DNA of 64,000 nucleotides from Mermis nigrescens (GCA_036768485.1 JAVLUZ010000754.1:62001-126000); one strand, 5' to 3'; numbered from the stretch's first letter, positions 23,501-32,915 are shown. Translations and numbers: made by a program. Notes: generated by a model from the letters alone, not told the origin.

Positions 23501-25823
23501 CTCCCCAGCCAAAGTCTGTCGTCCCCCAAAGACTGACTTTTTGATTAATTTGTTTAATTTTTTTGCGTTTTTGAGCTATTTTTATACGTGTTTTTTTCCA
23601 TTTTTGGTCAAAAATTAAAGGTGTTTATCCCCCCACAAATAGCCGACTATCCCCTCTCAAAATTTCACTTCACTTCGCATTTTTAGTCGTCCCCCAAAAT
23701 GATTCTGTTTTGAAATTTCGTCCTCTGTTTTTTTCTTCATACTTGCTACATTTTTCTTTACATTTTTCAGTTTTATTTATTAATTTTTTCCATTTGTTAT
23801 TTTCTTCCTTTTTTGTCTTCTTTGAATGGTAACACGATGACCTTATGTTTATTTGACCGTTCAGCAGCTGGAAGCATCGCTGGTGGCAAATGGTCACGTG
23901 ATTACAATAAAAGCGTCGTCCCATTGGGTTTCTGCGGTGCCAAATCCGATTACGGTTACGCTTCTGGTTTTCCATCAAATTGTTCTGTACCTTTTTCCAG
24001 GTATAGTGAAATATCTGATCCGACACGTAACAGCTCAACATTTTGGGTGGGGTTAGTCGCACACCTGGGCAATGCCCCATATCGGCCCGTCACCAGGACG
24101 GGCCGAACCAAAAGTTGGACGGGGCGAAGGGGTAACTTGGACGGGGCTATGTTTTGTACAGGGAGAAAATTTTTGGAGATAATTTAAGGAAATGCTAAAT
24201 ACAGTATATCATGATTAGTTTGCAAAACATGCACAGGAACCATCTTTTTAAACTGTTCGACACCTTTTTCATGGATGGACTCACCTTTTTTCAGTGACTG
24301 ACCCACTGATTAAGCTGAACGACCCATTTTTTCAGGCAAGAGACCCACCTTTCTTTATATCAGACCCGCCTTTTTCAGGGACAGACCCACCTTTTTCAGG
24401 TTCTAGGGACCCGCCCACCACACCTGGGCGTGGGGGTTTGGGGGTATGCACCCCCCAGAAATCAAAATACCCCCCAGAATTCAATTTTTGAAAATTTTTT
24501 CGTTTTTTCGCAATTTTTTGATGCCAATGGATAGTGCTTGATGGGAAACGTCGAAAAATGGTGTTTTTATCGCCGTACCACCATTTTTATGGCCATTTTT
24601 TGACCTTCAAAAAATCTTGCACCCCCAGAATTTTCTTGCTGCCCACGTATGCCACCCACCCTTTTGGCTGGAAGTTGGACGGGGCAAACCGTCAGCCATT
24701 GCCCAGGTATGGTTAGTCGGCTATTTCAAGGTGAGGGACTACTGAACGATCTTCAATTTTTGGCTAAAATGGCAAAGATTACCTAAAAATGACCAAAAAC
24801 GCGTTATTTTTTGCCCAAAAGGGGGGGCGGTGAAGTAAATATCTCCGACTATAGGGTGGGCCGATGACCAGACATGCACAGCGCAGGAATTTTGGGGGGG
24901 ATTTCAAAGTGTTTGTTTTGGGCTCAATAAGAGTTGGTTCCGAGGTGGGCGGCACCAGAGTTTTTTTTTTGGGGGGGGGGTTGGCAAGATTTTTTCAAAG
25001 GTCAAAAAATGGCTTTAATAATGTTCCAACGTTTCTCATCGAGCACGATCCATGGGCATCAAAAAATTGCGAAAAAACAAAGAATTTCGAAAATTGAATT
25101 CCGGGGTATTTTGGTTTCTGGGCTTGCATAACCCCCAAACCCCCGACGCCCAGGTATGGTGGGCAGTGGGCACCCGTCAAAAACATCGTGTTTTGGTGTT
25201 TCTGACGATTATCTATCTTTCTAGAGCATAAAAGCATAGAAGATTTCGAACAAATATTCAAAAACATTCGATCAAATTGAACAAAATATCAACAGAAAAT
25301 GAGTAAATGTAAAGTTTGACACTTCTGAGCAAATATGTAGATAGCGAAAAACATTTAAAACAGTATCTTTTAAACAAATTTTTTGGAAATTTTTGGAAAA
25401 TCGCAAATACTGGGGGAGGGGGGTGAAATAAATTTTGGGAAAGATGAAAAAGTTTCTGGGGTGGGTAAAAACCCTCCCCTAAACCCCTCAAAATCATGCA
25501 TGAAGACGACCGACTTCGGCCTCTGGCCGGGCGAATCCCCCATTCCCTATTATGTTTTCAATTTTGTTCCCAGGTCAATGTGCTCTGATTCGCCTCCGCC
25601 CGAATCTTGTTATAAAACTTTTTGGACGGCCGACGAGGACACCATTTCTTTGTTATCGGGCGACAGCAGTCGATCGAAAATTAGGAATCTTTCGCCTGCG
25701 ATAAAAAGCAACTCCGGGTATTCAAACAAGAAATTGCTGGTCAAATGCTCAATCGGTTGTCTGTTGATTCTTAGTTTAATGACCAATTTTGCACTTTTTT
25801 ATTATTCGTTGTACGCTAAATGA
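11372..25823 (+). CDS. TMEM201: TMEM201 (Samp1/NET5) homologue, C-terminal 408 residues in seven exons
   Basis: Exons 11372-11516, 16559-16686, 19307-19522, 20879-21114, 23282-23398, 23865-24000, 25574-25823, all GT-AG with matching phases, give about 408 aa ending at TGA. Order of features: membrane helix AYILLIPAVLSILLWF; helix VALVGTLFLSLAFF; NKRIRT then two helices with ICLSLWAFVFALHF; a Ser/Cys-rich tail with VLAPARFIAKGNS; a last helix CLLILSLMTNFALFYYSLY four residues from the end. The human protein has the same plan, including CLWALLLGLHL, the ISPARLNLKG motif and a C-terminal helix. TMEM201 sits in the inner nuclear membrane and links lamina, emerin and LINC complexes. The N-terminal zinc-binding Ima1 domain is not in the window, so the first exon is internal. 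Confidence 0.85.
12121..12236. repeat. Left subterminal GGCCGATAT array of the hAT element
   Basis: About nine copies of GGCCGATA, several as the palindrome GGCCGATATATCGGCC. Such clustered subterminal motifs are transposase-binding sites in characterised hAT elements; that role here is inferred. Confidence 0.75.
13087..14904 (+). CDS. hAT transposase with BED zinc finger (ZBED-like), 605 aa
   Basis: Single intact frame with ATG at 13087. N-terminal BED finger (residues 3-56): IWKYFTKS, CNACDQ as the Cys pair, HLKTRH as the His pair. RNase H-like core: FTTDLWTSKANNDAF (first Asp, about residue 178), HAIVTDNGFNM (second Asp, about 248) and TRWNSSFYML, the conserved RW region. C-terminal hAT dimerisation region: YLSAPASSVESERLFSTAG to LRNRLKPNIVEELSFLKGN. 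The length is normal for ZBED-type transposases. It cuts and pastes its own element; the GGCCGATA arrays at both ends are its probable targets. No stops or frameshifts, so it may be active. A domesticated ZBED gene is less likely because the terminal repeats are present. Confidence 0.95.
   Translation: MASAIWKYFTKSVDVSKAKCNACDQLVSRGGTTGKTATTSNMISHLKTRHTEEYSKYFAETQEKSLKSVSEQQATSDAANSSRRITLVETIERKKRFDGDHPRAKEITKLIMEMIAIDYQPFSVVENQGFQKLISNLEPRYVMPSQRYFRDTAHPKLFKTIEQGVRSQLEDGSILCFTTDLWTSKANNDAFISLTAHFINANFIQNHFVLAVKHAPGHHTSASIGELPNSIFSHWTIEHDRIHAIVTDNGFNMVRAVKDSSLNHIPCMAHSSQLVINDGILAQRSVCDILAMGRKLVGHFKHSQLACNRLKEIQLVLGVAQHVLTQDVCTRWNSSFYMLERLLEQREALSAYCVENKLSWFNPHQWSLTEKIVNLLQPFEELTRQVSQKDVTVSMIIPAVYALAKFLSGNASNFSGIQTMKNELLQKLSERFVLLESNKTCVIATILDPRYKNKVFRSQENAVTGKQWLTDLVKEKKDNSDLRVCQPPPAKAQKLTSLLSFLDDVAIDSNSPNSGVDETKEITKYFEEALIANTCNIFEWWRNNKGRFPVLASIARVYLSAPASSVESERLFSTAGKVLTQLRNRLKPNIVEELSFLKGNAVLWS
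15046..15141. repeat. Right subterminal GGCCGATAT array of the hAT element
   Basis: Six or so copies of GGCCGATA/TATCGGCC, including GGCCGATATATCGGCC next to the terminal repeat, mirroring the left array. Confidence 0.75.
15146..16558. other. TMEM201 intron, remainder
   Basis: AT-rich intron downstream of the hAT element, with no exon, RNA gene or clear repeat that I can support. Around 16430-16490 there is a short piece of the family-D type (GGGACCCCCTCACCCC). Confidence 0.4.
16559..16686 (+). CDS. TMEM201: TMEM201 homologue, exon b (second helix)
   Basis: Starts TTGGTTGATCTG after TTTAAG and ends AATAAAAG before GTAAAC. Encodes FAPVIVRHLLPVTWNNG and VALVGTLFLSLAFFYNK. Phase 0 in, phase 2 out, matching its neighbours. 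Confidence 0.8.
16687..19306. other. TMEM201 intron filled with family D and A repeats
   Basis: Family-D stretches at 17050-17240 and 17760-18030 share GGGGGACGACCGACTTTGGG, AAAATGGC words and a TTACATGCATG end. A reverse family-A copy lies at 18615-19008. No exon visible. Confidence 0.5.
18615..19008 (-). repeat. Family A repeat, reverse copy
   Basis: Reads in reverse from AACATGCACAGCATGAG to CCAAGATCATGTA, with GGCGCGAAGCGC in the middle and CATCGTTTTTCGGCGTTTCT near the start. Confidence 0.7.
19307..19522 (+). CDS. TMEM201: TMEM201 homologue, exon c (helices 3 and 4)
   Basis: Acceptor GTTTTGCAG, donor AAAAG before GTGAGC. Encodes IRTSGGFICLSLWAFVFAL and LIAASCLAFLSVSSLIL, the best-conserved part against the human protein (RIDAFCTCLWALLLGLHL). 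Phase 2 at both sides. Confidence 0.9.
19523..20878. other. TMEM201 intron
   Basis: Contains two GCGCTTTGCGCC/GCGCTTCGCGCC motif sites (19749, 19848), a family-D piece (20450-20650, with CCAAAGCTGGTCATCCCCC) and an inverted pair of simple words around 20090-20330. No exon seen. Confidence 0.4.
20879..21114 (+). CDS. TMEM201: TMEM201 homologue, exon d (Ser/Cys-rich nucleoplasmic segment)
   Basis: Acceptor TACGTTGCAG, donor after GAAACCA before GTACAT, phases 2 and 1. Encodes NKRRFDANSS followed by a Ser/Cys-rich stretch (CTACSQCSSQSVNCSSD). The basic start fits the RPRRF stretch after the fourth helix in the human protein. Confidence 0.75.
21115..23281. other. TMEM201 intron with family C element and odd TATAGC repeats
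   Basis: Holds a short TIR element (21344-21570), a 45-bp near-duplicate of its right end (21595-21625), a stretch with recurring AGCTATATAGC/TAGCCCTTTTTG words (22150-22380) and family-D pieces near 22900-23220. Confidence 0.5.
21344..21570. mobile_element. Family C MITE with exact 8-bp duplication
   Basis: Ends TATACGTGGGC and GCCCAGGTGTG are inverted (consensus CAYACSTGGGC). CTTGTGAG occurs on both sides (21336-21343, 21571-21578). 227 bp, non-coding. An 8-bp duplication with short ends suggests a hAT-derived MITE. Confidence 0.8.
23282..23398 (+). CDS. TMEM201: TMEM201 homologue, exon e
   Basis: Acceptor CTGAATTTTAG, donor AATTCGG before GTAATT, phase 1 at both sides. The other two frames contain stops. 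Encodes SLWSSKCSFRTPS and VLAPARFIAKGNS, which matches the human ISPARLNLKG segment. Confidence 0.8.
23865..24000 (+). CDS. TMEM201: TMEM201 homologue, exon f
   Basis: Acceptor TTTGACCGTTCAG, donor TTTTTCCAG before GTATAG, phases 1 and 2. Encodes AAGSIAGGKWSRDYNKSVV and GYASGFPSNCSVPFS, a Gly/Ser-rich low-complexity nucleoplasmic segment. Confidence 0.75.
24245..24420. repeat. Imperfect minisatellite, unit near GACCCACCTTTTTCAGG
   Basis: About seven degenerate units of roughly 20-28 bp (CAGACCCACCTTTTTCAGG and variants), inside the nested element at 24060-24711. Confidence 0.6.
24427..24652 (-). mobile_element. Family C MITE, nested
   Basis: Reverse-oriented copy with ends CACACCTGGGCGTGG and GCTGCCCACGTATG. 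Flanks CCGCCCAC and CCACCCAC agree at seven of eight positions, a likely decayed duplication. Confidence 0.65.
24940..25505. repeat. Adjacent family C (+) and family A (-) repeat remnants
   Basis: 24940-25165 matches family C (TCAAAGGTCAAAAAATGGCT, TTTCTCATCGAGCACGATCC, CGACGCCCAGGTATG). 25170-25505 is a reverse family-A copy ending AAAATCATGCATG, but its GCGCTTCGCGCC core is deleted. Confidence 0.6.
25574..25823 (+). CDS. TMEM201: TMEM201 homologue, last exon (C-terminal helix and stop)
   Basis: Acceptor TTTGTTCCCAG, one base completing a split Arg codon, stop TGA at 25821. Encodes CSDSPPPESCYKTFWTADE and the terminal helix CLLILSLMTNFALFYYSLY plus AK. The human protein also ends with a membrane helix and only a few residues after it. 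Confidence 0.85.
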
Positions 25824-27215
25824 TTTTTTCGTATTGAACGTCTCGACGTTGTTATTAATTTTTTGATTTTCACGACACTGATTATTAGTCAGCTTGCATT
25901 CGTCTGATACATACGGTTCTGATCTCGAAATTTCAACACTTAACAACCATTAAGTTTTGCTTAGGGTTGCCAGGCCTATGTTTTAGTGCAGGAAGTCGTC
26001 ATACGTTTGAATATAGTAACGTTAAAACCGTACATGTAGCGGTTTAAATCTTCGCAAGGATTAATCGATGGTTTTTAGGGAAGGGATTAAGGTAAATTAC
26101 CTATTTTTGGCCAAAATGACAAAAAGGCACCTCAAAATGACCGAAGGCAAGTTTTTGCCCAAAATGGAGGGAACGACTAACTTTGCGTAGTGGATGCGAT
26201 CCCCCTGTTACCTGTTACTACATACGTTGTCCATGTATGTAACGGCTCAAAATTTCGTAATTAGTGGTGGGGGTCCTGAGCCATTAAAAGGGGGTGGGAA
26301 AGCGAGTAAATGACTTTTAATTTTTGGCAAAAAACGGTTAAAAATGGCTAAGAACTAGTTTTTGCCAAAAGTCGATAGGGAATGAAAAGTTTTCTGACTG
26401 TGGGGGTAGGGATGGTGACGACCAACTTTGGGTGGAGGGATCCCCCATTCCCCTTGTTACATGCATTACGATGTCATTCGACGCCCTATATTGCAATATG
26501 GGCTTGACGATTCTCGGCAGAGCTGAAGAATTGCTAAGGATTCAAATTTTATGGCGGAAACTAACTGAAAAATTAAAAATTCGCATGTTTTCCTTCATAA
26601 GTGGACTATTATTAGTCTTTCAATTTCTCACTTGAATTAAAGAAATTCCTGTTTATTTGGCTATAACTGAGAAATATATTATTGTTCTAACGATATTCAT
26701 CAATTGAATGTAGCTGCTTAAACGATTTTCTATTTTTGTACTTTTATGGTTTGCTTGTAAATTCGTTGTGACTGTACTGTTAGTCCGCAATTTCTGTGTA
26801 ATAGAGTGTCCAATAAATTTGCATGTTTCTTTGTGGAGACTTTGAGTCAGCATGAAAATCGTAGAGGTTGTAGGTTAGGTACCATACATGGGCAGCTGCC
26901 AAATTCTGGGGGTTCGATGGGGCGAAATTTCGCCAAAAATAGCACCAGAAATTCAATTCCTGGGGTATATCGACTTTTAGGGGCTCCGCTAGATTCTCGG
27001 GGAGGGGTCCAGACCACATGCACATGGGGTCCTGACCCCTTCTCCCCAGAATGAAAACTTGTGGGAAAAATGAAGGCTAAAAACAGATGAAAATTGACAA
27101 TTTTCTTCAAAAGTGCTTCAAATTGACTAAAACTAACAACCATAGGTTCTAAGGGGGTGCAAGATTTTTCAAAGGTCAAAATGGATTGTGTTCGAGAGCC
27201 CAAGAAAACCCCACC

Positions 27216-28150
27216 AAAATCCTTAACACCCCACCGCCCCAACAGCCCCACTAATAATCCCAACAGCCCCACTAATTCCAACAATCCCAGCAGTCCCAAC
27301 ATCCCAAAAGCCCCACCGTCTTAACAGCCCCACCAGCATACGTGGGCAGCAAGAAAATTCTGGGGTTGCAAGATTTTTCGAAGATCAAAAAATGGCTTTA
27401 AAAATGGTGGTATGGTGAGGGAAATACCATTTTTGACGTTTCTCATCAAGCACTATCCATTGGCATCAAGAAACTGCTAAAAAACAAAAAATTTCAAAAA
27501 TTGTATTCTGAGGGGGTATTTTGGTCTTTTTTGGGGGGCATTTTGGTTTTTTTGGGGGGGTATTTTGGTTTCTCGGGGAAGGGGTGCACCCGCCCCCAAC
27601 CCCCACGCCTAGTGGGTGAAGTGGCCGAGAAATGTGCTGAAAATAGAATTCTGGGGGTCTACCATAATTTAGGGGATTTCCTGAATTTCGGGTTGGGGGT
27701 TTAACTCAAAACATTCCCTCCCCCCACGCTTACGTGTGGATGGGACAGTGCGACTTTTGGAATGATAGGACTACTGGAACGGTTGAACTGCTGGGATTGG
27801 TGGGCTCTTGGGACTGGTGGGGACGGTGGGGCTGCTGGGATTCGCGGGGCTGTTGAGATTATTGGTGGGCTGTTGGGACGGTGGGACTGGTGGGGTTGTT
27901 GGGACGGCTGGGGCTGTTGGGATTTTTGGTGGGGCTGTTGGGACGGTGGGGCTGTTGGGATTAGTGGGGCTCTTGGGATGGTGGGGCTCTTGGGATTATT
28001 GGTGGGGCTGTTGGGATTATTGGTGGGGCTGTTGGAACGGTGGGGCTGTTGGGACTGGTGGGGCTGTTGGAACGGTGGGGCTTTTGGGATGTTGGGGCTG
28101 TTGGGACGGTGGGACTGTTGGGAAGGTGGGGCTGTTGAGACTGGTGTGGC
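27216..28150. mobile_element. Foldback with 17-bp minisatellite arms (hexamer GCTGTT)
   Basis: The left arm 27216-27330 is C-rich (AACAGCCCCACTAATAATCC) and the right arm 27755-28150 is G-rich with unit GGTGGGGCTGTTGGGAC. The arms are inverted and flank a family-C copy (27340-27617). The right arm has about 22 units with point variants (CTCTTGGGAT, TTGGAAC). Long open frames across it arise only because a 17-bp period has no stops. Confidence 0.75.
27340..27617 (+). repeat. Family C repeat with expanded G-rich insert
   Basis: Starts CATACGTGGGCAGCAAG and ends ACCCCCACGCC. The internal TATTTTGGT plus G-run word is repeated three times at 27515-27570. Confidence 0.6.
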
Positions 28151-29339
28151 TGTTGAGACATCACCAAAAAATGGTGGTATAGCGAACAAACCATTTTTCA
28201 ACGTATCTCATCATGCACTATCCATTGTCATCAAAAATTGCGAAAAAACAATATTATCAAGAATTGAACTCTGGATGTGCATACCCCCCACGCCCACGTG
28301 TGGTAATAATGTAATTTTAGCGTTTGTACCAGTTTTTGAGGTCATTTTGGTCCAGAAAGGCTCAATTTTTGACTCACTTCACCAGATCGGCCATGCTGTT
28401 ATGGTTTAGACCCCCATGCCCATGTGTGTTAGGTATCTACCTACTTGGTTTCGAAATTCTGTCCTTTTGTTTGTGGCTGAATTGATGTAAACGCTTGTTC
28501 TCCCGTTGTATGACCTATTTTGAAAGGATGCTCGAATAGTTAGATAGAGATTTTCCGGATTTATTTCTAAAAATAACTGATAGCTCGAGTTTTCTGACTA
28601 TATATGTCTTGATCGGATGGAAATAATGAACTACATACGACCTCGCATTCGTAGGGGTATAGTAGGTAACGTACCTACCACTCGTTAGCGTAAGGGTCAG
28701 AATCCCCCTCCACAGAATCCGGCTGACCCCTCCAAAAAATCGGTAAACCACCCCAGAATTGAATTTTTGGTGTAATATTTGAGTCAATTTTGCCCCATCA
28801 GGCCCCCCAGGATTTGATTGCTGCCTATGTATGATACCTACATCTTAGAAATCAAGACCCGTAGACCAGAGTTCTCAATTCCGTAAGAAAAATGCACTTT
28901 TTTGATGCCAAACAATCAATACAGCCTCTGGTTGTAAAACTGAAAGCAAAGTTTGTGCCCATCATCGATTTTTCTTTCGCATTTTGAAAAATACATGAAC
29001 ATTCTGACAAATTATTGAAATTGATATTCAGGCTTAAAAGTAAAATAGACTAAGATTGTGTAGCAATACAATTGTAAGATAGATAGGTACATAGGTACAT
29101 TGTGTGTAAATGCATAGCACGAGTTTTCTTAAACCAAAAAGTGGCGCAAGTGCTGAAATAGCGTTAAAATATGCTAATCCACAATTTCTTATCATTTTCA
29201 AGTGGTACTAAGAAATTTTTTATTTATAAATATTTGACCTTTATTGACCTTTATTTTGCCTTGATTCCCCAGGAAATTTCAGATTTTTCCGTTCTGGGTG
29301 GTTGAGTCTAGACCAGACATCTACTTACTGTCATCTACT

Positions 29340-29575
29340 TACTAATTTAGATTGAAAAATGGAAAATTTTCTATGAAAAATGAGGCGAAGTGAAGGCCAA
29401 AAATGGAGGAAATTTGAAAATTTTCTTCAAAAGTGCCTGCTTGAAATCTATTAGAAACTGCGGAATAACGTAACGCTATCTTAGCGTTTATGTATATCAG
29501 ATTTTGAGGTCAGTTTGGCCCTAAAATGCTTAATTTTTAACCACCTCCAGATCGACCGTGCTGTGCATCTATAGG
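29340..29575 (-). repeat. Family B repeat
   Basis: Family B: about 270 bp, one end CATGCTGTGCATCTATGG, with words GAAAATTTTCTTCAAAAG, TTTTTGAGGTCATTTTGGCC and AGATCGACCGTGCTGTGCAT. Other copies: 32640-32915, 33080-33295, 36485-36745, 40305-40575, 41105-41378, 42525-42800, 44480-44690, 53165-53435. Confidence 0.6.
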
Positions 29576-30523
29576 CACGTAGCTGGCCCTCCTGTTTTGG
29601 GGAGACCAACACCAATTTTTGGGGGAATAAGCCCAAAAAGGCCAAAAATAGCATAAAATAACGTTTAAAAAGTCCTATTTTTCCGGTTTTTTTCTGAATT
29701 TTGGGGGTCCTGCCTGACCCCCCCATTCCCTCCAGAGCTACGTGCCTGTGCACCTATTCCCTAGGTCTTCGATCTTCACGACCATGTCTGATTAATTTAA
29801 CGGAACCTCATTCATATGTATGGATGTTACATAGAAGTTCTCGAAAAAAGGACTAAGAAACCTCACGAACGACAGACAATTTTTCTTCAGTCTTTCGCAA
29901 CACAGATGAAAGAGAAGCGGAGTTAAATTCGTGAAATCACTTCATTATTTTAATGCTGAAAACCAAACACGCACGTAAGGATTGGGAAGTAAAGCTTGGC
30001 TTAACCCGCTAAAAAGAGGAAAAAGGAAACTGGGGATGTTGGGCAAAATTATGTATCGTATAAGTATATATTAACTGTTTACGGTGCATAAAATCAATAA
30101 AGAAAAGTCTTTTGGGTCAGCTTATCGTTATATTTAAATATTTTAGGTCAAAGTATATTCATTCTGTTCCTATTTGTTCCAGCGAAAACGAACAATCGTA
30201 TTTTTCTCGGAAATTTGTTCTAAAAGTAAAAAATTCATACATTATTTTACAATTTCATTTATTGTAATGACTATTGTCCATTTCACATAAACGCGTGGTT
30301 TCCTTTTATGGATTTTTACCGTCGGTGACAGCTTACGATAATTATAGACCAACTCAACAATGTCCAAAAACCTGTTGCTTGATTGAATTTCGTCAAATTG
30401 TGGGAAACGCAAGGCAAGTACGCCAAATTCAGAATGTCCAGAGTTATTCTAATTTCTACCAGGAAATAACTCACATTGGAAACCGTTTGCTTATGAATTT
30501 CGTTACAATTCGTTAACACACTA

Positions 30524-31108
30524 TCAGCTGCGCTCGTACAGAAAAAAGCTGACCAACGACATCGATAAAAGTATAAAATTACCGCAGGTTTTTTGACTAG
30601 CCATAAGCATAAGCAAGCCGACGGAAAACAAAAATACAAAAATTTTGAGCCTTAAATAAAATTCTTGCTTCCTTTTCAAGAGCGACTGCAAGACCTTGGC
30701 GTAATCTTCTCGCCGTAACTTTTGCACCGAACGATTAATTCCCGAATTCGCGATCCGGGCACGTACGCGGGCGAGATCTTGAATAATTGGTTCTAACGCA
30801 TCCATCCCGTATTCGATGTTCACTGATACGTAAGCTGAATAAGCGAGAATTTGCGAAAGCAACAAAATTGAAAAGCATAAAATTTCATTCCTGAATCGCG
30901 CCAGAACACTCCATTCGCACAAAAACAGAATAATTTGCATAACTATCGGCGAAATCGAGATCAATCCAGCGCATCCTAATAAGGCAGTTTGATCCTGATT
31001 CAGACAAGTGATCGCGATTCTGATTTCTCTATCTAGATCGTAGTGGTCTTCTTTTGAAATTCGTACAATGTCGGAATCAGAAGACCAACGTTTTTTACAC
31101 CAAGCCAT
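30524..31108 (-). CDS. Unrecognised four-helix membrane protein, 194 aa, single exon
   Basis: Minus strand, ATG at 31108, stop TGA at 30524-30526. An in-frame TAA lies three codons upstream of the ATG, so the start is well defined. Polar N-terminus (residues 1-40), two helices (about 42-63 TALLGCAGLISISPIV, and 76-96 EILCFSILLLSQILAY), a charged loop (97-152, rich in Arg, ending LLKRKQEFYLR), then two more helices (about 154-170 LKIFVFLFSVGLLMLM and 175-191 CGNFILLSMSLVSFFL). Balanced codon use and no low complexity make it look like a true gene. I do not recognise a family. No neighbouring exon can be joined to it with confidence. Confidence 0.65.
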   Translation of the reverse strand: MAWCKKRWSSDSDIVRISKEDHYDLDREIRIAITCLNQDQTALLGCAGLISISPIVMQIILFLCEWSVLARFRNEILCFSILLLSQILAYSAYVSVNIEYGMDALEPIIQDLARVRARIANSGINRSVQKLRREDYAKVLQSLLKRKQEFYLRLKIFVFLFSVGLLMLMASQKTCGNFILLSMSLVSFFLYERS

Positions 31109-31291
31109 ACGTTTTTGTTAATTCTTCATTTGCAAGTTTCCCGAATCACAGCGTGTCCCGTTGACGGTATGAGACCTAACTTTAAATATTATGAATAATC
31201 AATCAAAATCATTAATAAAAAGTATTTTTACATTATGTATGTGAAACGATTGAAACACAAAATAGCAAGCTAGGTCAACAAGCTTTCGTAC

Positions 31292-31458
31292 CTTCCGGCT
31301 AATCGAACCAAAAATTGTAAATTCGCGAAGCCAATCTAATTCGATTTTTGTCATATTCGGCTGGCCCCATTTAACGCATTTGCTTCTTTCAACGCGGAGA
31401 TCGACCAAAAATAATGTTTCTTCAATAAGCAAAAATGAGCTTTGGTTTGGTCCTAACT
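31292..31458 (-). CDS. Candidate exon of an unidentified gene
   Basis: Minus-strand open block ending CGGAAG before a GTACGA donor. The frame reads LFLVDLRVERSKCVKWGQP and IELDWLREFTIFGSISRK, with a protein-like composition. An in-frame TAG bounds it upstream at about 31460, where AG acceptors are available. It lies 184 bp upstream of the four-helix gene on the same strand, but no phase-compatible junction to that gene was found. Confidence 0.3.
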
Positions 31459-32639
31459 ACTTCGGTGGGTATACGATTATTGTACCTATTTTACGTATTT
31501 CAGCCTTCCTTCCCTCAAAATTAATACCTGTGAGTCGTAAGCGCGTAGCGAAACACGTTAGCTTGCCGGGACGGAACATGTACACATACGGTAAATCTCC
31601 TTCAAGAAAAATTCAAGTCTGATGCTTCCAAATTTGTCCTACTAAAATACAGGCATTTCGTGTTAAACGCGTAGTGTGGCCGGAAGGTCAATACGCAAAT
31701 CAAATAATCTATTTTCCGTTTAAAATTTTGTGGGAGAAATAAGATCGTCCTCCATCGTGTAGATGCGTACATAGCCTTAGTAATTAAATTTTGGTTCGGG
31801 CAATCGGAGTAGAAATGTATAATATTACAAGATCAGTTTCTAAACGGGAGTTAAGAAAAGGATTTTCGCGCGTTATGAGCAAATTTATCGAAGCACCAAA
31901 TTTGCATATAGGTATGTAAATGCATGTAAGTACCTACATACGCTTACACGCAAGCATACGAAATACAGCGGGCTATGTATTGCCAGCGTAATTTACAACA
32001 TAATTTTTGCATCCTCATGCGAGGTGTATGCAAAAACAGCTAATTTTTGCATGAAATATTAAAAATGGGATGCAATGCAAAGCGAATCTAGCTTGTCAAT
32101 TATTTATTTGAAAATATTAACCGTTTACTTGCATACATAAGCTATGTATATACAGGTAGGTACTTATCAAAAGTGCAATAATTTCCGTTTTTCGTGAAAG
32201 AGGCACACGCTACGATACTACGAGTAAGTATACATGTACATTTATTCAATCTTCAGGGACAATTTGAAAATGTTACTAATGGATATCGAAAGATAAGCTT
32301 TGAAAAATAAGAAGCATTAATGTAAGAAGATGATGCTTTTTCTCGACTTGCGTTCTTCGAATATGCATTCCTCAAAGCGTTGCTAGACCCTTAAACCAAC
32401 AGCGAATGAGTCGTACAGAAGAATACGTGAGAGGTGCATCCGCTGCCAGAAACTGCTGTAACAATTTTTTCGAGCTTTCAGCAGTGGTTTGATGATTAGT
32501 TTTTGTATGAGGTGATGCCTTATCGATGCGGTTCTCAGATGTCGGTTTATTTATTAACCACTTACAATCTTGCGCTCGCACGCCAACGTTTTGGTATAGA
32601 AAAATTAGTATAGAAAACTGTTTTTTTGTACCTTCGAGG

Positions 32640-32915
32640 ATCAGATATGCACGTGGGAGGGGAGTTAGGTGTCTACACCCCCAGAATGGAAAAATGAGAA
32701 ATTTTCTCAATGAAGCAAAATGACGGCAAAAAACGGATGAAAATGAAAAATTTTCTTTAAAAGCGTTTCAAATTGACCAAACTGTGTAATAACCTGATTA
32801 TAATGCTATTTTAGCGCTTATACCAGTTTTTGAGATCATTTTGGCCCAAAAAAGCTCAATTCATGACCTTAGACCGGCTGACCCCCAGATCGGTCACGCT
32901 GTGGATCTATGGTAT
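32640..32915 (-). repeat. Family B repeat
   Basis: From AGATATGCACGTGGGAGGGG to GATCGGTCACGCTGTGGATC, with GAAAAATTTTCTTTAAAAGC and TTTTTGAGATCATTTTGGCC inside. Confidence 0.65.

Larger units (their letters stand above)
24060..24711. mobile_element. 652-bp TIR element with 8-bp duplication, another MITE nested inside
   Basis: Ends CACACCTGGGCAATG and CATTGCCCAGGTATG are inverted. GTTAGTCG flanks both sides exactly (24052-24059, 24712-24719). Inside are GTTGGACGGGGC words near both ends, a short minisatellite (24245-24420) and a complete family-C MITE (24427-24652). It begins 60 bp after an exon of the TMEM201 homologue. Confidence 0.8.
25824..30523. other. Intergenic repeats
   Basis: No gene supported. 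Family-D stretches at 26060-26470 (GACCAACTTTGGGTGGAGGG, CCCCTTGTTACATGCATT), a foldback at 27216-28150, family-C pieces (27340-27617, 28165-28310) and family-B pieces (27050-27170, 28310-28410, 29340-29575). The rest is simple AT-rich DNA. Confidence 0.5.

Noticed and set aside
27762..28409. Long plus-strand frames rich in Gly and Trp across 27.76-28.41 kb, and matching Pro/Ser/Gln-rich frames on the minus strand
   Set aside because: They are translations of the 17-bp minisatellite, which is open in several frames at once.
31380..31622. 80-residue plus-strand frame
   Set aside because: Overlaps the more convincing minus-strand exon candidate and has no family or splice support.
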